A stretch of 27,305 nucleotides of DNA from Balamuthia mandrillaris (taxonomy: Eukaryota; Discosea; Longamoebia; Balamuthiidae). Position numbers and translations under genes: made by a program. The DNA is taken from positions 1 through 27,305 of the forward strand of contig JAVKOQ010000566.1 in assembly GCA_031835245.1 (NCBI GenBank), read 5' to 3'. This document shows positions 9,901 through 20,400 of the stretch, in pieces (the stretch's first letter is position 1; the number at the start of each line of letters is the position of its first letter). A model generated the notes under the pieces. That model was given only the letters and a program-made list of their open reading frames with translations. It made no database searches and was not told the DNA's origin.

Positions 9901-12900
9901 AGGAGAAGATACAAAATAATAATAAATAAACAAATAAATAAAAAAGCTGACCTGTTTGGCTCCGTAGTTGTTTTCCAAAATAAACTTGACCTTGGTGGAA
10001 TAGAGCGATGGATCATCAGACTCCAAATCTGCATAATGGACGGGCAATCCCAACAACTGTTTGTAGAACGATCTGGAAAGTCTCACGCCCACGAAATGTC
10101 CTTCTCTGGTGTGAATGACTCTATCATATATGCACTTGGCCAGGAACAAACCCACCAACCGGAAGTAATCCAGTCTCTCCTCATTGCCTATTCAAGTTGA
10201 TAGTTAGCATTCAGACTGAGAGAAGCGTGAAAGAATGAAATAGGTTAAAAAAAAACAAACCTCTGTTGGAATCCGATGAGCCCTTCTTGCGAAGATTTTT
10301 CTTTGACGACCTTCGGGAGGTCTCATCCTCTTGAAGCAATTCACTGAGTTCCTGATCAAACGTATGCGCATGCAACAGAGGCACCTGTTGCGGCTGTTCC
10401 ATAACATCTGTCGCAGAATTTTCCAACAACGAAGAAGAAGAATCCCCGCCAGAATTCGTAGTTTGTGTGTTCGTTCCTTCCGTTTCTATTGTTGTGATTG
10501 ATGCTGTAGAACAAGTTCGCTCTAGATTCCCTGAACTCACTCGAGTGAGAGGGGTTTGTTTCTCCAGAATGCCAGAGCTGGGAGGAGAGTTTGGTGGTGT
10601 TATCAGGGGAAACATCATCTTCCGAATGGGGTGAAGTCCGCAGGATATGTGAAGTTGGTTCATTGATGCCGCGTGTTCCTCCTCACCGAAAGCACTCAGA
10701 AAGCCAAACAAGCCATTCTTCATGGAGAACAGCTCTTGTTCCAACAGAGAGAAAAAGCGAACGGTGGTTTCGGGGGAGGAAACTAAAGAGGAGGCGTTGC
10801 CGTAGGGATCCAATCCTTGCTCTTCAAACATAATCGAGAAGTTGGAGCGCCATTGGGCCAAACTTTTGTCTTTGAGGGCTGTGTAAGCTGATGGTAGAAG
10901 GTTGTTGGCGTTGACGGTCACCGCTACAAATAAGTCGTGTTTATAGGAGTTTGTTAATAATGATAATAGACAATATGAAAAAAAAAAGAATGAAGTGACG
11001 AACTGCAAGGAGTAGCTGGTTTTTCAGCATGAATCTTTCGAAGCTCGTTCTCAAAGAAGCAATATCGGTCCTCATAGTTGCTGCAACCTTTTTTGATCTG
11101 AAGGTTGAGATAAGACATGTAAGTGCTGTAGAAAATGCTGCGTTCTTTGCATGATAGAGGGACTCGCTCGCCGTTTTCAAACTCAAGCACTAAACCTGTC
11201 GATGAATTCTCCTCTATTTCAACCTGAGTACAAAACAAAATAAAAAAAGAAAAACAAAACAAAACCAAAAGTTGTCATATGGTTTAGAGATAGAAACATA
11301 TTTTGATGTGTTATGAAAGGAAAGAGACCTTGATGCTTGGCTTCAACCTAGCGGTATAAACACGAGTTGGTACGCCTTCACTGAGATAATCGATGATGAG
11401 CAACTTTTGGGTCAATACCACCTGAGCCGCAGTGCTGTTCAGCATCATCTTGAAGATTACGTGCTTTCTCTCCACATTTTCGTGAACAATTTTCAATTCT
11501 TTAGCTGCAATTTAAAGCTAAATATATGAGAAACCGGAAGGGGGCGTGACGATATCAGAAAAGTCAACGTACGCTTGAGTACACACACGTTTGACCGTCC
11601 ATCTTTGAGCAAACGTCCACCGTGTTTGATGTTGATGGCAAAGATGCCACACTTTGGCGGCACAAAACGGATCTTATAGGTACCATCGCTGTTGTCCCCA
11701 ATACTGCACTCAAGCTTGCGGCTCCATTTCTTTCCCTTACGTGTTCCTTCCATCTGTGGTATTCACAAGAAAAGAAAAGAAAAGAAAAGAAAAGAAGAGA
11801 TGTTATAGAAGGATATAGCGAAGCAAACAAGAAAAAGAAACTAAACTATGTTGTTTGTAACACACCTCAACCGAAAAAAGATGACGAGAGGGTAAACCTC
11901 CACGCCTGTGCTCATTCGCAAATGCATCACGCGCTTGCACGATGACAAAGGTCACTTCTTTGAGAGTCAAAGGGATGGGACCGAGGCCGGGTCCTGACAC
12001 TTGGGATTTGGCTGGGTCCATGGGTCCTACAGACAGAACAAAGAATAGAAAGAAAAGGAGCAGGATAGAGAAGGAAGTAAGCAAAACAGATGAAAAAGAT
12101 ATTTGTTCGTTGATGTTACCAGCACGAATGTTAATTTTGTAAGGGCTTCCACTATCTATGATCTGTTCCTTGACTTGGATGATGACATTGTAATGTCCAG
12201 CTTTTTTAGCCGTGTATGTGATTTCGTACTCTCCTAATATGTATCATGAATGAGAGAAGGAACGCAGGAGAATAACAAGAACTGGAGAAGAGTAAAAAGA
12301 TCGAACCATCTTCTTTGGGAATTGCAGAAGGCCACTTGCAGGTCGGAATAACGACGGCCTCGCCAGTTATCTCCATTTTAAAGTTACAACTATCTAACGA
12401 ACCAACATAAACGGTTCCATCGCTGCAAGCAAGCTAAGAAAAAGGTGAAATGCAATAGTCAAACCAACTAAAACAAAAAACAAAAACAAAAAAAACTGAG
12501 CAAACACAAACCTTTACTTTGAACCGTATTTCTTCTCCAACGATGCCAGCCTCGCTGCTTACGCCTTGACCATAGGCCACACAATGAGCAGCGTCTATGA
12601 TACCATTGCTCTTGACTTTCCTCACAGCGGTTCCTTGAGCGCCTTTACGCTTGTTTCGAGCTTTCACGCCCTTTCGAGCGCTAAAGGCCACTACGGCGCC
12701 CAGCGCTACCGTCAACAACAGCCATTGAAAGTTGATAAGGAAGAACTCTAGCAAAACTGCTAACAGCTTCAGGCCTATGAGTAACGCCAACAAACCTGTT
12801 TGATATCAACAAGAAATACCGTGAGAAAATAGGGCAGTTCAGTAATGCTTATGGCATTTGAAAACAAGAACGAACGGAGAGAGAGAGAGCAAGAAGAAGA

Positions 12901-13207
12901 GTGCATTACCAATGACAACCACAAATATGGCATCTTTGACTGTTTTTATGCCTCGTAAGTACTGCACCAACCACAAGCCAGCGGCAAGAGCGGAGCTCTT
13001 CAGGTTCTTGAAGCTCTTCTTCTTGGCTGGCGGACGTGCTGCGGAAGCTCCTTTAATGGTGGTGCCCGTTGTACGTTTAGAAGCTGTGCCAGCTGAGACG
13101 GAAGATCTTCTCCTCTTGCCCTCCTCGTCGCCTTTCTTTGTGGTGGAGGATGTGGGTTCGCTTCCAACTTTGCGGTTTTCAGTTGCTATTTGTTCAGGAG
13201 TAGCCAT
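6465..13207 (-). CDS. AREL1-like membrane-anchored filamin-HECT protein, catalytic Cys replaced by Asn (predicted pseudo-ligase)
   Basis: Thirteen exons join in phase: 13207-12910, 12795-12512, 12433-12307, 12233-12120, 12026-11866, 11753-11573, 11504-11329, 11223-11004, 10923-10261, 10187-9952, 9840-7193, 7111-6780 and 6673-6465, coding 1,882 residues. Residues about 93-140 hold two hydrophobic segments. Residues about 190-390 read as filamin-type repeats (SGPGLG, GTYKIRF). HECT starts near 521; residues 742-820 (YFRLVGLFLAKC, SFYKQLLGLP, DDPSLYSTKVKFIL) and 1656-1882 (FDENELELL, WFW, LLQFITG) closely resemble human AREL1 as I remember it. Between them lie about 835 Lys/Glu/Ser-rich residues. 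The active-site motif LPTAHTCFNQLDLPEY aligns with LPHADLNNNRLYLPAY, placing N1848 (codon 6570-6572) at the thioester cysteine. HECT ligases cannot transfer ubiquitin without that cysteine, so a scaffold or decoy role is inferred. Start ATG has A at -3 and G at +4. Confidence 0.85.
9869..9896. repeat. GA microsatellite in a HECT-gene intron
   Basis: About 13 GA units within the intron at 9841-9951 of the minus-strand gene; on the sense strand it is a CT tract about 25 nt before the AG. Confidence 0.92.
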
Positions 13208-13656
13208 TTTTCTGCTCTTCCTCCGCTTGCTCTCTTTTGTGTCTCACTTCTTCTCCTTCTTCGTCTCAACTGTTCCGTTTCGTTTTTTCTTCTCGACCAA
13301 ACGCGAAGAAAGATGGATGAAAGGGAGTGAGAAGGGAAGATGAGCCGCAAAAAAGGGTTTCACCACCACTTCTTCCGTGAGCTTGTGCAAAAGGCGCAGA
13401 AGAAGGAAGTGGTGGTGGTTTTCTTCACCCACAACAGGTGGTGGTTACGTTGTGTTTCCGCAAACGCTTCAGTCCTACGTATTTTAAAATAAAAAGAAAT
13501 GGATTATTTTTTTTCCTGAGTTGGTGACCCACCCAAACGCTATTCGATAAACTTTCTTTCTTGTTCTTTGCTTGCTGATCGCCCGAGAAATTTAGAGAGG
13601 TTTCGCTCTTTGATTTCCTTCGCTCCCACCGCCAATTTCTTCTCCTTTAATTTTTT

Positions 13657-13914
13657 CCTTCTTCTTCTTCTTCTTCTTCTTCTTCTTCTTCTTCTTCTTC
13701 TTCTTCTTCTTCTTCTTCTTCTTCTTCTTCTTCTTCTTCTTCTTCTTCTTCTTCTTCTTCTTCTTCTTCTTCTTCTTCTTCTTCTTCTTCTTCTTCTTCT
13801 TCTTCTTCTTCTTCTTCTTCTTCTTCTTCTTCTTCTTTCTCTTCTTCTTCTTCTTCTTCTTCTTCTTCTTCTTTCTTCTTCTTCTTCTTCTTCTTCTTCT
13901 TCTTCTTCTTCTTC
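13657..13914. repeat. CTT/GAA trinucleotide tract
   Basis: About 258 bp of CTT on the plus strand, uninterrupted for about 180 bp (13657-13836), then broken by two single-T insertions before ending at TTCGTCCAC. Read from the HECT-like gene, the tract is GAA, about 450 bp upstream of its start codon. Confidence 0.97.
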
Positions 13915-13922
13915 GTCCACTT

Positions 13923-13927
<5 letters not shown>

Positions 13928-13964
<37 letters not shown>
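13928..13964. repeat. TC dinucleotide microsatellite
   Basis: About 18 uninterrupted TC units next to the CTT tract. Confidence 0.95.
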
Positions 13965-13966
<2 letters not shown>

Positions 13967-14126
13967 GCTTGCTACCTGGTTCTTCCCTTCATTGGCAAAA
14001 GAAAAAAAAAGTACCTTTTTGGGTTTGGCTTGCTCGTTCCTTTAGTGAAGGGGACGGTATACCACGCTCTCTCTCTCTCTGTTTATTACAGCACCTACGC
14101 TTGGTTCCTGTCAATTTTTTTTTCCA

Positions 14127-14148
14127 TGTGTGTGTGTGTGTGTGTGTG
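14127..14148. repeat. TG dinucleotide microsatellite
   Basis: About 11 TG units; with the nearby TC and GA runs this makes a compact cluster of different dinucleotide repeats. Confidence 0.93.
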
Positions 14149-14192
14149 GTTGGTACGGGTGGAAGGGAAGGCCGTCATGGGGAGAAAAAAAA

Positions 14193-14195
<3 letters not shown>

Positions 14196-14225
<30 letters not shown>
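14196..14225. repeat. GA dinucleotide microsatellite
   Basis: About 15 GA units followed by A/G-rich sequence. Confidence 0.93.
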
Positions 14226-14233
<8 letters not shown>

Positions 14234-14863
14234 TAAAGAACGCAAACCTGGTAGTACTACGCAGCTCAACAGGGAGGTTCTCCGCACCTTTTTTTTTTTT
14301 AAAGAAAAGGGGGTGTCCCTCTGTGATGTATATAGCAAGAGAGACAGGAACGACGTTAGTGTTATTCCACAGAAAGCTCTCAACAAACGCTTTTTTACAA
14401 AAAAAAAAAAAAAATAGAACACAAGAATAACACACAAACAGGGAGGGGGGAAGAAGACTCTTGTTGGTGCCTTCGGTAGTAAGACTTACTTTGCCACGTA
14501 GACTTTCCTTCCTTTCTTTCTTGCCGCAAGAGAAAATACCAATAATAAAAGCAATAAAAAAAAGAAGCGGCCCGAACTTTGTCCCGCCTAAGGCAGTTAA
14601 GACAACACACACAAGGGGGGAAGCACGGCAATAAACAAAGGGCCTTTTGTGTGCCCTGCAAAAAGCAGCGAGAAGGCCAAATGAAAGTTAATTGTGGTGA
14701 TGGGGGTACATTAAATGGACAGTGTCAACCACCACAGACCTGCATCAGTAAACTCTAGACACTTTGAGGCGGTGCCGAAGGCGCATCGATTCCTCAATAT
14801 AGGATTCATCATTAATTAAAGATCAGTAGATGATCTTAATACAAATAATTATATATCACAGTT

Positions 14864-14869
14864 TTTATT
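14864..14869 (-). terminator. Candidate poly(A) signal for the GT69-like gene
   Basis: TTTATT on the plus strand reads AATAAA on the minus strand, just over 20 nt after the stop codon at 14891. Short spacing is plausible, but whether this organism uses AATAAA is unknown. Confidence 0.35.
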
Positions 14870-14890
14870 TCTATGGTAAGCTTAATGCTT

Positions 14891-16474
14891 TCAGGGGATT
14901 GCGTTCAAAGCGTCCTTCTGCTGTGGCAAAAACACCCTTCCACGGGGGGCGTCCGGGATGTGCACAGTGTTGCCGTTCATCGGATCACAAAACATCGTCT
15001 TTGGCGGCGGCACAAACGCTATCTCCTTGTCTTCCAATGGACTAAAGGGAACACTTAGCCGGTAGAGCTTTGTCCTGAGAATGTCATGATTCGTTCTGGT
15101 GTAGGCCGCTTTGGCAAAAGGGACGACCATGAAGCGCGAGTAGCCCAGGTAGATCATGTCCTTGCAGAGCACGTTCACCTCGGAGGCGGAGCATTGGGAG
15201 TAGGCCTGCATGCCCTCGTAGTAATGTTGAATGTAGTAATAACGAGGGTCAGGAGGAAAGATCTCCTCTGAACGCTCCCTACGGAACTGGAGCTCTCCGC
15301 CCTTGGCCGTCGATGCAGGGTGAGGTTGGTAGAACGGTTCTGCGCGCAACACAACCAACCCGTTCCAACAGCAGCTCACCTGGAAGGGCAAACCCTGTTG
15401 CAGCAAGAGGTTGCTCTCGGCATGTTGCACGAAGGCGTTTACAGGTTCTCGCTGAAAGCCATCTCCGTTGAGGTCCCGACCGACCCAGGTGTCGTAGAAG
15501 CCAGGCACGGTATCAAAGTTATAGTCTATTGCACACGTCATATCTGCCTTTTGCAGGTAGCTCTGGTGCAACATCTCCAGCACGTCAGAAGCGCAAAACA
15601 CCACGTCGTTGCTGAAGATGATGCGGTCATAGCGATGGTTGGCTGGCGAGTGCTGATGGCTGCGAAGCGGCGCCAACGCCAAGTTCCTCACCATGGCCAA
15701 GAAGTTGATGCGATGCTCTCCATGTTTGCGAGAAACGTTGTTGCCATGCGCAAAGAAGTGGGCGATGCCCAGCTTTCGCAGGAGCTCGCCCCACCTGCGC
15801 AGCAGCTCTACCGTCTGGTCATTGGAGCCGCTTTCGTAGATGCTGACAAAGAACCGCTCCGGGCCGAGCATGCGCATGAACGAGGTGAGTTGCATCACCA
15901 TCGAGGGGAGGAGGTGAGCCGAGTCCTTCAGGTTCAGCGCCACATAGATATCAGGGAGAGTTCTGTTGGTACCCTCGCTAGAAAAGGCAGGAGAACGAGA
16001 GAGGTTCAGGTGCCGTTGAGCTCGCCGAGGGTCGAGTTTGGTTCTGCATTGTGAGGGAGGGTGTCGCTTGCCATCGCTGTCCGGCTGGCTCAATAGTTGC
16101 TGCCACTCCACCACCAGCTTCTGGTACTGCTCCTTGGAAACGTGCTTGCGGCTCTCTTTTGGTTGATGTGGAGCCTGAGAGATGACTTCTTGAAGAGGGG
16201 TCGCAGCGATCAGGCTTTGAGGACCCCCTCCTTCGTCTGTCTCATCAGCGGCCCTTCTTCTGTGGTTGCGGCCGTGTTGCGGGGAAGAAGGAACTGAACC
16301 AGGAGGACGAATAGGAAGGGGTTGAAAGGCAACAATATCATGGTTGTTGCTGTTGTTATTGTTGTTGTTATCGTTGGCCACTGAAACCAGGAGCACCACC
16401 CACAGGGCGAAAGAAAGAAGACCAGCCGCAAAGAACAAGAGCCGGACGTGCTTCCTGCAGGGTCGGATCCACAT
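14891..16474 (-). CDS. CAP59/CMT1-type glycosyltransferase (GT69-like), type II membrane protein
   Basis: Intronless, 527 residues. A basic N-terminus and one hydrophobic segment at about 11-33 form a signal anchor, then an Asn-rich stretch and a 130-residue Pro/basic stem, so the enzyme should face the Golgi or ER lumen. The catalytic part starts near 174. It carries the pattern of the CAP59 mannosyltransferase family: FFVSIYESGSNDQT (208-221), RIIFSNDVVFCASD (284-297) with a probable metal-binding acidic motif, FYDTWVGRD (326-334) and SCCWNGLVV (367-375). Family members include cryptococcal CMT1, an alpha-1,3-mannosyltransferase, and CAP59, needed for capsule. The donor and acceptor here are unknown. 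The gene looks richer in G and C than its intron-bearing neighbours. Start at 16474 is the ATG directly before the anchor, with A at -3. Confidence 0.85.
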   Translation of the reverse strand: MWIRPCRKHVRLLFFAAGLLSFALWVVLLVSVANDNNNNNNSNNHDIVAFQPLPIRPPGSVPSSPQHGRNHRRRAADETDEGGGPQSLIAATPLQEVISQAPHQPKESRKHVSKEQYQKLVVEWQQLLSQPDSDGKRHPPSQCRTKLDPRRAQRHLNLSRSPAFSSEGTNRTLPDIYVALNLKDSAHLLPSMVMQLTSFMRMLGPERFFVSIYESGSNDQTVELLRRWGELLRKLGIAHFFAHGNNVSRKHGEHRINFLAMVRNLALAPLRSHQHSPANHRYDRIIFSNDVVFCASDVLEMLHQSYLQKADMTCAIDYNFDTVPGFYDTWVGRDLNGDGFQREPVNAFVQHAESNLLLQQGLPFQVSCCWNGLVVLRAEPFYQPHPASTAKGGELQFRRERSEEIFPPDPRYYYIQHYYEGMQAYSQCSASEVNVLCKDMIYLGYSRFMVVPFAKAAYTRTNHDILRTKLYRLSVPFSPLEDKEIAFVPPPKTMFCDPMNGNTVHIPDAPRGRVFLPQQKDALNAIP

Positions 16475-17184
16475 CCTTTTGCTCGACTTATGTTGTTACT
16501 GCTGCTCGTACCACACGTTTATGCATGCATAGGGTAGCAGGCATGCAACACCATGACTTCAACCTTCATTCGGCTGCACGGCCATACCCAAAAAAAGGTG
16601 GGTTTTTCCTTGATTTGTGCGTTCATGGCTCCCCATAAAGGGGAACCGCAGTTTGGGGAGGTCCTAGTCTTTCCACGGCCTTCGTTTCCTTTCCATCGCG
16701 CTTTCTGTTTTTGGAGGTTCGTTCTCTGCGAATTTCTTCCGTAAAACATTATAGGCAACGTTTTTTGGTATGGTCAATCTGCAGGTAATGCATTACGCAA
16801 GGGAGGCCGCTTTTTTCCTTTTCTTTGAAGTTGATCGTGCAGCGTTACGAACCCTTTTGGAAGATGAAAGATAAATGGAAGAGAGGAGAGAGAGAGAAGA
16901 GGAGGGAGGAGAGAGGAGAGAGGAGAGAGGAGAGAGGAGAGAGGAGAGAGGAGAGAGGAGAGAGGAGAGAGGAGAGAGAGAGAGAGAGAGGAGAGAGGAG
17001 AGAGGAGAGAGAGGGGGAGAGAGAGAGAGAGAGAGAGGAGAGGGAGAGAGGAGAGAGGACAGAGGACAGAGGAGAGAGAAGAGGACAGAGAAGAGGACAG
17101 AGGACAGAGGACAGAGGACAGAGGACAGAGGACAGAGGAGAGAGGAGAGAATAAAAGAAGCGGCGGTAGAAAAGATACTTGGGT
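16475..17184. other. Intergenic region between OGFr-domain and GT69-like genes
   Basis: Both flanking genes are on the minus strand, so the left part should contain the glycosyltransferase promoter and the right part the 3' end of the OGFr gene. The right half is a purine-rich repeat array, listed separately. No coding exon recognised. Confidence 0.45.
16880..17153. repeat. Purine heptamer array, GGAGAGA grading into GGACAGA
   Basis: About 274 bp. The unit is 7 bp: GGAGAGA copies run through about 16909-16976, followed by GA-rich spacer, and GGACAGA copies at about 17052-17140. The C-containing form is confined to the right side, as if one variant spread locally. Confidence 0.9.
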
Positions 17185-17188
17185 TTAT
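17183..17188 (-). terminator. AATAAA overlapping the OGFr-gene stop codon
   Basis: On the minus strand the last codon and stop read GAA TAA followed by ACC, so a consensus AATAAA contains the stop codon. If used, it would give an extremely short 3' UTR. It may be coincidence. Confidence 0.25.
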
Positions 17189-19442
17189 TCGCTGGTGTCG
17201 TAAGTTTTCTTGGACTTCTTGTTTATTCTGCTTTTCTCCACTTCGTCCTCGTCTTTATCATTTTCTACTTCTTCTCCCTCTACATCGTCTTCATCGTCAT
17301 CAGTACCCTTTTTATCATCTTCATCTTCATCTTCATCGTCGTCATCTTCTTCTTTATCATCATCAGCTTCATTTTCATCATCTTCGTCCTCTACTTCTTC
17401 TTCTTCTTCCTCTTCTTCATCATCAGAACTGATCCATTTCCTCCGGCTAAATGTTGGTCTATATCTAGCATAGTCGTCATCATCATCGTCAACGTTACTG
17501 TTTGCTTCTTCTGCATCATCACCCTGTTTTGCGGGGACAGGATATTCCACCTCAGAAAGAGCTCTCCATTTTTGATACTCTTCTGTGTTTTGCTGCATGT
17601 GTTGGAAGAACACACTATCTTCTCTGTCTTCAGGATCCTCTCTAGTTTTCATTCGATACCTGCAGATCGTTATCGTCAAGGAACAGAAAAGCAGAAGAAA
17701 AAGAAAAAGAACGTGCAAAAGAATAGAAACCTTGAAGAGTCTACATTTAAGGTTTCTTTCCAAAAGCTTTGCAAGGAATAACGACAGCTGGGTAAAAGGC
17801 GATTGTGTATTATTTCCTTGGTAAAGTGTTCCACCAGCGGTTGCTTCCAACGCTGGAAGCCCAACTCACCCAAGCTTGTTAATATACGATCTGGTGAGAG
17901 AGATCAGTTAGTGAAAAGAAAGAAAGAAGAAAGAAGAAAAGAAGAAATGCAATAGAAATGAAAAAAAAAGAGGAAAAAAGAGGAAAAGTTATAGCGTACT
18001 TATACGTAAGTTGTTGTGGCTGTTCCAATCCAAGTTCCTATAACGCTCCTTCCAAATACCTGGCCATCGTTCCTATCGCGCAAAGCCATGATTGTGTTAA
18101 ACAACAAAGCATGGAGACGAGAACGAGGAAGATAGAGTGAGCCAAAATGTACCACTTCGCCTGTCTCTTCAGACGCGAGGCGCATTCCATAAAAATGAAG
18201 CATCAACCTGGTAAAACAGAGACAATAGAAAAAAGCAAAGATGTTAAAAAAAACGTGAGAAAGATAGAAAGCAGAAGAGCACAACAATACCGGTAAGACT
18301 TGATTACTCGCGTAGCAAGCGTGAAATCCTGTCGAATGAGTTTGGCATCATGCTGCAATACCAATATCAGCAAGGTTCACAATAGAAAAATAGTGTCAAC
18401 CATGTGAGAGAAAAGAGGGGAGAGAGAAGAGAAGAGAGGGAAAAGAAAGGAGTGCCGAGAAGCAGAAAGAGAAGCAGAGAAGAGAGCGGAGGTGAAAGGC
18501 AAACAGCAGAAAGGCTTTGCTGACCTTAGAAAGAGGCTCAGCGTGCCAGTTAACTCCACCAGATTCAAACACTGGAAAAAGCCATTGAATGAACCTTAAA
18601 ATATGACGGCTAACTGGTTAGAGGGAAAGAAAAAACAAAGAAAAAGCAGAAGAAGAAGAAGAAGAAGAAGAAGAAGAAGAAGAAGAACAAAGAAGAAGAA
18701 CAAAGAAGAAGAAGAAGAAGAAGAACAAAGAAGAGGCAGCAGAAGACTACGACGAAGCAGAAGAGAGTGTTACCCGTGATGATATTCAAGAAGGGAATGG
18801 TTGCCGAACCACCTTTTATGCATGTTGTCAATGGTATCACCGTCCGGTTGGGACGCAATCAGCCCAGCATAGAACCGATAGTTCCTTCCTTCCCCTTATT
18901 GGTTTTGTTTGTGTTACCAAGCAAGAAACGACAAGGAAGAAAGAAAGAAAGGGAAAAAGAGGGTTACTACTTGGGCGAAGGTAATGGTGTGCGGTCCTAT
19001 TCCCGCCACCATAAGTTCTGTCAAAACGCGAGAACGGATTTTTCCAAGGACGTTCCTCTTCCTCCTCTTTGTCGTCGTCGTCGTCTTCATCAGACCACTC
19101 ATTTTTTTGCTCTTCCTCCTCCGAAGAAGAAGAGGAGGAACCAAGCTGGTGGCGGTTGTCCAACACCAAGGGACCTGCTCGTCGTTGCGTCGGCTTTCGG
19201 TATTGCCCCTCTTCTGCTTCCTCATCTCCGTTGTAACGAGAGGCCGCAGAGAAAAGAGGGGGCCGGCCCACACGGGAGGGTCTTGGCGGCGGCTCCGGCT
19301 TCTGCAGTTTTGTCATCGCATTCTTCTGTTCCTCGTTGGTGGCTCTCTCCTCCTCACCAACTTCTGCTTGCTGTTGCTGTTGAGCCTCTTGTGATGGTTG
19401 CGGCTGCTGCTCTCCAAGCGGCGTGGGCTCTTCATCCTCCAT
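17185..19442 (-). CDS. OGFr-domain protein with acidic C-terminal tail
   Basis: Eight exons, 498 residues: 19442-18971, 18888-18774, 18594-18525, 18352-18291, 18207 to about 18125, 18059-18000, 17890-17731 and 17659-17185. Residues 1-157 are low-complexity, Gln- then Asp/Glu-rich. Residues about 158-320 match the opioid growth factor receptor conserved region: NYRFYAGL, PDGDTI, FIQWLFPVFESGGVNW, AEPLSK, SYRLMLHFYGMRLASEETGE, ERYRNLDWNSHNNLRI and ILTSLGELGFQRWKQPLV. The tail, about 340-498, is highly acidic and ends with a basic patch. In animals OGFr is a perinuclear/nuclear receptor for met-enkephalin that slows growth; elsewhere the domain's role is unknown, so no function is claimed. The ends of exons 1 and 5 are uncertain: exon 1 has more than one phase-compatible GT, and exon 5 was ended so that the IWKERYRNL block joins in frame. 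Start is the first ATG, with A at -3. Confidence 0.8.
18646..18735. repeat. GAA tract in an OGFr-gene intron
   Basis: GAA and GAACAAA units in the intron at 18595-18773. On the sense strand it is a TTC pyrimidine tract upstream of the 3' splice site. Confidence 0.9.
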
Positions 19443-19644
19443 TTTCTTTTCTTTGTGGCTTCCCCCGAAGAAGTTCACTCTCCGTTATCTATTCCCTCTT
19501 TATTTAGCGCAAAAAAATCGTCCTCTCTCATGTCCTTCATTTTTATTTTTTGGCGACACGAATGTTGTCGACAGCAACGAGAGAAGAGAGAGACAGAGAG
19601 AGAGCGAGAGCGAGAGACAGAGAGACAGAGAGGGAGCGAGAGAC

Positions 19645-19703
<59 letters not shown>

Positions 19704-19814
19704 GAGAGAGACAGAGAAGAGAGAGAGAGAGAGGAGAAAGAGGAGAGCAGAGAGCAGAGAGAAGAGAGAAGAGAGAAGAGATGAAGAAGAGAGACGAGAG
19801 AGAGAGAGAGAGAG
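19443..19814. other. Intergenic region between OGFr and membrane-protein genes
   Basis: Both neighbours are on the minus strand. The left part is the OGFr promoter and leader; the right two thirds is a GA/GACAGA repeat reaching the stop codon of the membrane-protein gene. No gene seen. Confidence 0.45.
19583..19814. repeat. GA/GACAGA purine repeat
   Basis: About 230 bp of GA dinucleotides with GACAGA and GAGCAGA variants. It ends directly at the stop codon (19815), so the 3' UTR of the minus-strand gene would be pyrimidine CT repeat. Confidence 0.92.
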
Positions 19815-20273
19815 TCATCTTGAACTAGAACCAGCGCGGGAGTTGCGCCAATGAACCAGCAACATCTCGCCGATGCGATAGCCCAGGATGTTGAACCATA
19901 TGTCCCACAGCGTGTTGACCATGTGCTCTGACCAGAACTGGCTGAACGTTACCTATTGGTTATGGACTACCGAGGTGAGCTCAACCAGAAAAGAGAAAGA
20001 AAAGCTGAGAAGTTTAGCACCTGTTCATCTGAGAACAAGTGGAGATGCCAAAAGACGCCATCCTCCGCGAGAAAATGCTCCAGTACTTCCCACAAAATCC
20101 CATAAAAAAGAAACCAGAAAGGCCTGCCGTTGGTCCATTAGAGAGGAGAGAGGAGAGAGGAGAGAGGAGAGAGGAAAAAAAAAAAAAAAAAAAAAAAAAA
20201 GAGAGGAGAGCAGAGAGGAGAGAAAACAGGAGAGGAGAGAGGAAAGCAAGAGCAAGAGCAAAGAGGAGAGAGG

Positions 20274-20307
<34 letters not shown>

Positions 20308-20362
20308 AAAAAAACAACAAAAAAAAAACAAACAAACAAACAAAAACAAACAAACAAACAAA

Positions 20363-20400
<38 letters not shown>

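Larger units (their letters stand above)
13208..14890. other. 1.7-kb repeat-rich intergenic region between HECT-like and GT69-like genes
   Basis: Both flanking genes are on the minus strand, so this stretch carries the promoter of the HECT-like gene at its left and the 3' end of the glycosyltransferase gene at its right. It holds a long CTT tract, TC, TG and GA runs and several A or T homopolymers, listed separately. Long open frames over these repeats encode only poly-Leu, poly-Ser or poly-Arg and are not genes. On the minus strand an AAGATC/GATCTT hairpin with a 7-nt loop lies at about 14819-14837. No other gene or RNA was recognised. Confidence 0.5.

Noticed and set aside
12839-12909. Read-through of HECT-like exon 1 past the GT at 12909 (ending LLSLSPFVLVFKC), which would make a short membrane protein.
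   Set aside because: Splicing at 12909 to 12795 continues the hydrophobic segment in phase and joins the filamin and HECT exons.
13568-14236. Long open frame of about 220 codons over the CTT and CT repeats.
   Set aside because: It encodes poly-Leu and poly-Ser from microsatellite DNA, with no start context or domain.
18061-18124. Read-through of OGFr exon 5 (SRLHALLFNTIMALRDRNDGQ and onward) as coding.
   Set aside because: It puts the conserved ERYRNLDWNSHNNLRI block out of frame; treating about 18060-18124 as a 65-nt intron restores it.
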